A DNA stretch of 64,000 nt from Roseovarius sp. 217 (GTDB lineage: Bacteria; Pseudomonadota; Alphaproteobacteria; Rhodobacterales; Rhodobacteraceae): contig NZ_CH902584.1 in the NCBI RefSeq assembly GCF_000152845.1, forward strand, positions 2,737,073 to 2,801,072. The letters are read 5' to 3'. Under the pieces are notes generated by a model. The model was not told the origin of the DNA. It saw nothing but the letters and a program-made list of their open reading frames with translations, and searched no databases. How positions within the stretch are numbered: position 1 is the first letter of the stretch; each line of letters begins with the position of its first letter. This document shows positions 59,260 through 64,000 of the stretch, piece after piece. Both the position numbers and the translations under genes were made by a program.

Positions 59260-59659
59260 GGGGAATTGGCCGTTGCAAGAGTGGGCAGGCGCGTCTGACA
59301 GGGGTCGGGCGCGCCTGTTGCATTTTGGGGGGCTGACCTTGGCCCCAAACGATAGACCGCGCGGTGCCCGTCCGCCGGGTGGGCGCTGCTCCAAAGTCGG
59401 CTGGCACTTTATGCCCGCCAAGTCTTTCCGTGTTTTCAGTGAGTTAAGACCTCGCAAAAGCGCCCGCCCGGTGGGGCGGACGGGCGCTGCGCGGCGGTGC
59501 CTGCGGCACCTTGAGTCCGCGCTTTGGCGCTTGGGACCAATGTCGGCAACAGGCAAATGGTCCCTGCCTCAGCGATGGCGATATAGATGAGTTCAAGTTA
59601 GATATTTGCGCAGGGCGCTTGCTTGGCTAGGCTCGTGCATCAAGGGGAGGACCACAGGG
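59260..59659. other. Repeat-rich intergenic region after lpdA
   Basis: This 400-base stretch holds copy B of the structured repeat (about 59361-59510) plus extra hairpins, including GGTGCC-TGC-GGCACC (59496-59510). No convincing gene was found. It probably carries the promoter of the DUF2189 gene near its end. Confidence 0.5.
59361..59510. repeat. Structured dispersed repeat, copy B
   Basis: A palindromic left part (GCCCGTCCGCCGGGTGGGC, about 59366-59384), a core GGCTGGCACTTTATGCC followed by CGCCAAGTC (about 59399-59425), TTTTCAGTGAG, and a right palindrome AGCGCCCG...CGGGCGCT (59459-59488). The core matches the minus strand of the repeat at 6733-6876, and each copy places palindromes on both sides of it. 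The palindromes themselves differ in sequence between copies. Confidence 0.55.
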
Positions 59660-60469
59660 ATGCCGCAGAACGAGATCAAGCCGCTCGGGGTGCCGGAGAT
59701 GGGCGCTGTCGGGTTTGACATGTTGGGTGAGGCGCTGCGCCGGGGGTGGGCGGATATGCGTCGCGCGCCGGGCTATGCGGTGATTTTCGCCGGTGTCTAT
59801 GTGCTGATCGGCTGGGGGCTGGCCTGGATCACGCTGGTCACCGGCAAGAGCTATTGGTTGATCTTTGCCGCTGTGGGCTTTCCGTTGGTGGGGCCGTTCG
59901 CCGCTGTGGGGCTCTATGAGGTAAGCCATCGGCTGAGCGAGGGGCGGGCGCTGGTGGCCTCCGAGATTTTCGGGGTGATCGCGCATCAGAGGCGGCGGCA
60001 ATTGCCGTCGATCTGCGCCATCATCATCATGGTGTTCCTGTTCTGGTTCTTCCTTGCGCATATGATATTCGCGCTCTTTATGGGGCTGTCGACGATGACC
60101 AATGTGTCTTCGTCTTTCGAGGTTTATTTCACGCCCGAGGGGATGAGCATGCTGGCGGTGGGAACAGCGGTGGGGGCCGTGTTTGCCCTTTTGCTCTATA
60201 GTCTGACGGTCGTGTCGCTGCCGCTGCTTTTGGACCGCGAGGTGGATTTTGTCACCGCGATGCTGACGAGCCTCACTGTTGTGACGGAGAATCTGCTGCC
60301 GATGCTGGCCTGGGGGGCGCTGGTGGCGGGGCTGACGTTTCTGGCGATGTTGCCTGCGTTTCTGGGGCTGTTTTTCGTGCTGCCGCTCTTGGGGCATGCG
60401 ACGTGGCATCTGTACAAGCTGATGTGCGAGGCGGGGGGCGCTGCCCCCCGGACCCCCGCGAGTATTTGA
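59660..60469 (+). CDS. DUF2189 integral membrane protein
   Basis: A 269-residue protein with about six hydrophobic segments ([37 protein letters not shown] and further pairs). It fits the DUF2189 family, often found near cytochrome oxidase or as stand-alone membrane proteins of unknown role. The start at 59660 follows GGGGAGGACC. The last 12 residues ([11 protein letters not shown] and neighbours) are encoded by the dispersed palindromic repeat at 60434-60480, so the natural C-terminus has been extended or replaced by repeat sequence. Confidence 0.88.
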   Translation: MPQNEIKPLGVPEMGAVGFDMLGEALRRGWADMRRAPGYAVIFAGVYVLIGWGLAWITLVTGKSYWLIFAAVGFPLVGPFAAVGLYEVSHRLSEGRALVASEIFGVIAHQRRRQLPSICAIIIMVFLFWFFLAHMIFALFMGLSTMTNVSSSFEVYFTPEGMSMLAVGTAVGAVFALLLYSLTVVSLPLLLDREVDFVTAMLTSLTVVTENLLPMLAWGALVAGLTFLAMLPAFLGLFFVLPLLGHATWHLYKLMCEAGGAAPRTPASI

Positions 60470-60480
60470 GCCAAGAAAAG
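60434..60480 (+). repeat. Dispersed Rhodobacterales-type palindromic intergenic repeat (copy 2)
   Basis: GGGGGGC-GCT-GCCCCCC followed by GGACCCCCGCGAGTATTTGA and GCCAAGAAAAG. The same order (palindrome, CCCCCGxGAGTAxTTGA, GCCA) occurs on the minus strand at 3150-3220. The hairpin overlaps the 3' end of the DUF2189 gene and contains its stop codon, so it may act as terminator or mRNA stabiliser. Confidence 0.7.
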
Positions 60481-60489
60481 CGCGGTGCG

Positions 60490-60702
60490 TTATGCCTCGC
60501 GGCCATGGGCGACAAGGCGGGCGTGCAGGGATGCCGCCTCGGCCGCGCCTGCCTCAAGCGCGAAGACATAGGCATGGGTGAGGAAAAAGCAGGCGGCGTT
60601 GAGGTCGTTCGCCGTGTCGGCCGCCTGCGCATAGAGGGCGATCAGCGCTGCTTGATCGCCCGTCGCATGTGCGCGGATCATGGCGCTGTCGAGATCGCTC
60701 AT
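60490..60702 (-). CDS. Small conserved-looking protein coupled to the Rieske oxygenase gene
   Basis: A 70-residue Ala-rich helical protein (MSDLDSAMIRAHATGDQAAL..., FFLTHAYVFALEAGAAEA). Its ATG overlaps the stop of the Rieske oxygenase gene (ATGA), so it is translated with it. It looks like a short helical-repeat (TPR/Sel1-like) fragment. No function is known to me. Confidence 0.7.
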   Translation of the reverse strand: MSDLDSAMIRAHATGDQAALIALYAQAADTANDLNAACFFLTHAYVFALEAGAAEAASLHARLVAHGREA

Positions 60703-61856
60703 TCCGCCGCAAGTGCCTGCGCGCGATGCGCCTCGACGCGGCCCGCCACCCAAGCGTGGAAGCAATGCGTGGGGCTGTCCATCACCGGTGAGAAGCGCCC
60801 GCCGTCGAAATAGGTGGCGTGGCGACCGCGCTGCATGCCCTGTACGACAAAGATATCCTCTTCGAACACGGTTTTCCAAAGCTGGGTGTTGCGCATGCGC
60901 AGACCGTCATCGGCGTTGGGGACCGCGTAATAGAGGTGGATATGTTCGACCGTGCGCTCGGTGCCTTTGGGTTCGAGAATGATGGCAAAGGCATGGTCGC
61001 GGTGCACGCCCAAGAGGACATTGGGATAGGCCGCGATATATTCGGCCTGTTCATTCCATTTCGCGCCCACGTCGGCGAAATCGGGGAAGGTCTCGCCGTT
61101 CTCATTGGTGATCTGGCGATAGACCATGGTGCCCTGACCGGAATATTCGCCCGGTTTCTCGATGTGGTAGTGATCTTCGAGCCGAGAATAGCTGTTGAGG
61201 CCGGGGTGGACCCAAGGCAGGTGATAGCTCTCGCAGTAATTCTCGACTGCGAGTTTCCAGTTGGTTTGCACCTCGAGCGTAAAGCGGCTGTCGGGGCCGC
61301 CGTGATAGACCGGCAGGTCGAATTCGCGCCAGCGGGCGATGAGATCGGCCATGGCCACCTCGAACGCCGGGGCGTCGCCCGAGACATTGATCCAGACCAC
61401 ATCGCGCCAGATATGGCTGCGAATCTCGGTCAGGCCCAACGCGTCGCGTTTGATGCTTTCGTGGGTGTTATGGCCCGGCCCGCCGACATGCGGGGTGGAA
61501 ACCAGCGCGCCCTTGGTCGAGTAGCACCACGAGTGATAGGGGCAGCGAATGGCGCCCTCGATCTTGCGCGGTTCCTCGACGAGGATCATGCCACGGTGGC
61601 GGCAGATGTTCTGGAAAACGCGGACCTCGCCGTCCTTGTCGCGGATCAAGAGGAGCGGCATGCCGAGAAATTCCAGCGGCTTGGCGTCGCCGGGTTCCGG
61701 GACGTCGGCACCCACGGCAAGTCCTGCCCATTGGCTGAAAAGGAGTGCGTGCTTTTCCTCTGCAAACACAGCGGGGTCGATGTAATGGGCGTTGGGCAGG
61801 CCGTTGGCCTGCTCTACGGGCCTGCGGACATTCGACAGATCAGTCAGAGCGGGCAT
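60699..61856 (-). CDS. Rieske [2Fe-2S] aromatic-ring-hydroxylating-type oxygenase, alpha subunit
   Basis: A 385-residue oxygenase. The Rieske cluster ligands are CRHRG (C85, H87) and CPYHSW (C105, H108). The mononuclear iron site is NYCESYHLPWVHPGL (H212, H217) with a later Asp in FEEDIFVVQG. The overall pattern is close to choline/betaine/carnitine-type Rieske monooxygenases as well as ring hydroxylases, so the substrate is open. No reductase gene is adjacent. The start at 61856 follows GGAGACG. A 70-residue gene is coupled downstream. Confidence 0.9.
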   Translation of the reverse strand: MPALTDLSNVRRPVEQANGLPNAHYIDPAVFAEEKHALLFSQWAGLAVGADVPEPGDAKPLEFLGMPLLLIRDKDGEVRVFQNICRHRGMILVEEPRKIEGAIRCPYHSWCYSTKGALVSTPHVGGPGHNTHESIKRDALGLTEIRSHIWRDVVWINVSGDAPAFEVAMADLIARWREFDLPVYHGGPDSRFTLEVQTNWKLAVENYCESYHLPWVHPGLNSYSRLEDHYHIEKPGEYSGQGTMVYRQITNENGETFPDFADVGAKWNEQAEYIAAYPNVLLGVHRDHAFAIILEPKGTERTVEHIHLYYAVPNADDGLRMRNTQLWKTVFEEDIFVVQGMQRGRHATYFDGGRFSPVMDSPTHCFHAWVAGRVEAHRAQALAAE

Positions 61857-61970
61857 TTGGCGTCTCCGGGGTTGGGGCTGGCGCATAGTCTGCCAGAGCC
61901 CCGCGCCCTTACGCGCCTGTCTGCGACGCGGCGCGTCAATCCCGCGACAAGCCGCCCGCTGCGACCTCTA

Positions 61971-62531
61971 TCAGAGGCCGCGCGGTAGGGCGGCTACACC
62001 GGTGCGCGCCATTTCGACAAGGCCCAGAGGGCGCATCAGTTCGGCGAAAGCGTCGATCTTTTCGGGCGCGCCGGTGATTTCGAAGACAAAGCTGGTGAGC
62101 GTGCTGTCGACCGCATTGGCGCGGAAGATGTCGGCCAAGCGCAGTGCCTCGACGCGTTTGTCGCCGCTGCCCTCGACCTTGAGCAGGGCCAATTCGCGCG
62201 CGACGCTGGGGCCTTCGACGGTCAGGTCATTGACCTTGTGGACGGGCACGATGCGGCCAAGCTGCGCCTTGATCTGTTCGATCACCTGCGGCGTGCCGGT
62301 GGTGACGATTGTAATGCGCGAGGTGTGGCCGGTGTGATCCACCTCGGCCACCGTCAGGCTGTCGATATTATACCCACGGCCCGAGAACAGGCCGATCACG
62401 CGGGCCAGAACGCCGGGTTCGTTATCGACCAGCACCGCGAGCGTATGGGTTTCCTGCTGATCCGAAAACGTCGGACGCAGGTTATAGGCGGAATGTTTGG
62501 ACGAGCCTTTTTTGATTTGCAGAGCGGACAT
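61971..62531 (-). CDS. ilvN: Acetolactate synthase small (regulatory) subunit
   Basis: A 186-residue protein (ilvH/ilvN type). An N-terminal ACT domain (about 28-100; LAVLVDNEPGVLARVIGLFSGRGYNI in part, then SRITIVTTG) binds valine for feedback inhibition. A C-terminal ALS_ss domain follows. A 20-plus-residue N-terminal extension (KKGSSKHSAYNLRP) is present. It follows ilvB after 52 bases on the same strand and has AAGGAAACC before its start. Confidence 0.95.
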   Translation of the reverse strand: MSALQIKKGSSKHSAYNLRPTFSDQQETHTLAVLVDNEPGVLARVIGLFSGRGYNIDSLTVAEVDHTGHTSRITIVTTGTPQVIEQIKAQLGRIVPVHKVNDLTVEGPSVARELALLKVEGSGDKRVEALRLADIFRANAVDSTLTSFVFEITGAPEKIDAFAELMRPLGLVEMARTGVAALPRGL

Positions 62532-62583
62532 TATGCGGTTTCCTTGTTGATCGGGCGTGGTCGGTGGTGGGGCAGACCCCGCG

Positions 62584-64000
62584 TCACACCAGCACCGCGC
62601 CGCCCTCTTTGATGGCGTCCTTCGTGCTGGCCTCGCCCAAGAGCATCTTGTTATGCGGCTCGCCCGACGGGATCATCGGGAAGCAGTTTTCGTGCTTTTC
62701 GACGAGGCAGTCAAAGATCACCGGCCCGTCGTGGTTGAGCATTTCCATAATCGCGTCATCGAGATCGGCGGGCTCATGGCAGCGGATGCCCTTGGCCCCG
62801 AAGGCCTCTGCCAGTTTCACGAAATCAGGCAGGGATTCCGACCAGCTTGACGAATAGCGCTCGCCGTGCAGCAATTGCTGCCATTGGCGCACCATGCCGA
62901 GGCGTTCGTTGTTGAGGATAAACTGTTTGACGGGCAGGTGATATTGCATCGCCGTGCCCATTTCCTGCATGTTCATCAGCCATGACGCCTCGCCTGCGAC
63001 ATTGATCACGAGCGCCTCGGGGTGGGCGATCTGGACGCCGACGGAGGCTGGAAAACCGTAGCCCATGGTGCCAAGCCCACCGGAGGTCATCCAGCGGTTG
63101 GGATCGTTGAAGCCCAAGTATTGTGCCGCCCACATCTGATGCTGGCCCACTTCGGTGCAGATATAGCGGTCGTGATCCTTGGTCAGCGCCTCGAGCCGGG
63201 CGAGGGCGTATTGCGGTTTGATCACCTTGCCTTTTTGGATGAATTTGAGGCAGTCGACCTTTTGCCATTCGGTGATGCGGTCCCACCATTTGGCGATGGC
63301 CTCGCGGTTGAGCTTGCCACCGCGCGCCTTCCACACATCGAGCACGTCTGCCAGAACATTGGCGATATCGCCGACGATCGGGATATCGGCGCGGATCACC
63401 TTGTTGATCGACGAGGGGTCGATGTCGATATGCGCCTTGATGCTGTCCGGGCTGAAGGCATCGAGCCGCCCGGTGATTCGGTCGTCAAAGCGCGCGCCGA
63501 TGTTGATCATCAGGTCACAGCCATGCATCGCCATATTGGCCTCGTAGAGACCGTGCATGCCGAGCATGCCGAGCCAATGCGGACCATTGGCCGGATAGGC
63601 GCCCAGCCCCATCAGGGTCGATGTGGTGGGAATGCCGGTGGCCTCAACCAGTTCGCGCAGGAGGCGTGTGGCCTCTGGGCCCGAGTTGATGACGCCGCCG
63701 CCGGTGTAGAAGACCGGACGCTTGGCCTTTTCGAGGGCGGCCACCAGATCGGTGATGCCTTCGATATCGCCTTTGACCTGCGGTTGGTAATGCGAGACCC
63801 GCGCCTGTTTTGGCGGGGTGTAGGTGGCCGAGGCGAATTGCACATCCTTGGGGATGTCGACCAGAACCGGGCCGGGGCGGCCAGTGGTCGCGACATGAAA
63901 CGCCTGATGCAGCGTGTCGGCAAGGCGCGCGGTGTCGCTCACCAGCCAGTTGTGCTTGGTGCAGGGGCGGGTGATGCCGACGGTGTCGGCCTCTTGAAAG
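62584..64000 (-). CDS. ilvB: Acetolactate synthase large (catalytic) subunit, partial (5' end outside window)
   Basis: The frame is open to the window edge, giving the last 471 of an expected roughly 580 residues. FAD-binding and ThDP-binding domains are visible: RPGPVLVDIPKDVQ, the central Rossmann part with LMGLGAYP, and the C-terminal ThDP part GGLGTMGYGFPASVG. The ThDP/Mg motif reads VAGEASWLMNMQEM, with Glu where the family normally has Asp (GD..). The enzyme joins two pyruvates, or pyruvate and 2-oxobutyrate, in branched-chain amino acid synthesis. Operon with ilvN. Confidence 0.95.
   Translation of the reverse strand, partial: FQEADTVGITRPCTKHNWLVSDTARLADTLHQAFHVATTGRPGPVLVDIPKDVQFASATYTPPKQARVSHYQPQVKGDIEGITDLVAALEKAKRPVFYTGGGVINSGPEATRLLRELVEATGIPTTSTLMGLGAYPANGPHWLGMLGMHGLYEANMAMHGCDLMINIGARFDDRITGRLDAFSPDSIKAHIDIDPSSINKVIRADIPIVGDIANVLADVLDVWKARGGKLNREAIAKWWDRITEWQKVDCLKFIQKGKVIKPQYALARLEALTKDHDRYICTEVGQHQMWAAQYLGFNDPNRWMTSGGLGTMGYGFPASVGVQIAHPEALVINVAGEASWLMNMQEMGTAMQYHLPVKQFILNNERLGMVRQWQQLLHGERYSSSWSESLPDFVKLAEAFGAKGIRCHEPADLDDAIMEMLNHDGPVIFDCLVEKHENCFPMIPSGEPHNKMLLGEASTKDAIKEGGAVLV

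Noticed and set aside
59260..59659. Possible coding region in several frames after lpdA
   Set aside because: Frames run through palindromes and share only the repeat core with 6733-6876; no ribosome-binding site or domain.
1..64000. CRISPR array, toxin-antitoxin or phage-defence cluster
   Set aside because: No regularly spaced short repeats and no recognisable defence or toxin genes were found on either strand.

Overview
The window looks like a chromosomal segment of a Rhodobacterales (Roseobacter-group) alphaproteobacterium. The evidence is high GC with strong third-position G/C bias, Rhodobacteraceae-style gene neighbourhoods (hom-glpX-recJ, soxBDAG, dnaG-rpoD, ybeZ-ybeY-corC-lnt-metK), and a SAM/SAH riboswitch in front of metK, a class known from Rhodobacterales. 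Genus cannot be fixed from this sequence alone.

Layout. 1-1267: left end of an IS21-family insertion sequence with a partial istA, a short non-coding strip and a minus-strand tRNA-Glu(UUC). 1393-5958 (minus): recJ, glpX, hom and a small lipoprotein. 6065-8456: a TetR regulator with a palindromic operator candidate, a structured repeat, a pirin and a small membrane protein. 8503-11398 (minus): three overlapping Tad-type pilus/secretion genes (two TadE-like, one vWA TadG-like). 11723-18318 (plus): glutamate dehydrogenase and a complete heterotetrameric sarcosine oxidase operon soxBDAG. 18381-25977 (plus): small secreted protein, dnaG, rpoD, two small proteins, fabB-fabI. 26020-30702: a short RTX protein, small hypotheticals, miaB, an OmpA-like protein and a lipoprotein that share a cysteine-containing module. 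30834-36815: ybeZ(phoH-like)-ybeY-corC-lnt, riboswitch-metK, trmB. 36882-38875 (minus): sulfotransferase and argE.

39195-47759 (plus) is the most distinctive block: a BapA/LapA-type surface adhesin made of about nine Ig-like repeats, followed by its own type I secretion system (outer-membrane lipoprotein, ABC transporter, membrane-fusion protein). The adhesin reading frame is broken by a one-base shift in the middle of one repeat, leaving two abutting ORFs. Convergent to it are a bactofilin and an overlapping M23 peptidase (cell-shape pair), then a DUF455 ferritin-like protein with a Bcp-type peroxiredoxin.

51247-64000: large AsmA/DUF3971 envelope protein, queA, MFS transporter, DUF924 protein, lpdA, DUF2189 membrane protein, then on the minus strand a Rieske oxygenase with a coupled 70-residue protein, ilvN and the 3' part of ilvB, which runs off the window.

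Most genes are ordinary housekeeping. The signals worth attention are the frameshifted adhesin/T1SS locus, two families of dispersed palindromic repeats (one of which supplies the C-terminus of a membrane protein), a MITE-like inverted repeat, the SAM/SAH riboswitch, the duplicated IWVDPxGCxHW module, and a Glu in place of the canonical Asp in the ThDP motif of IlvB. I see no CRISPR array, prophage or obvious defence system, and I did not find a clearly undescribed multi-gene system.
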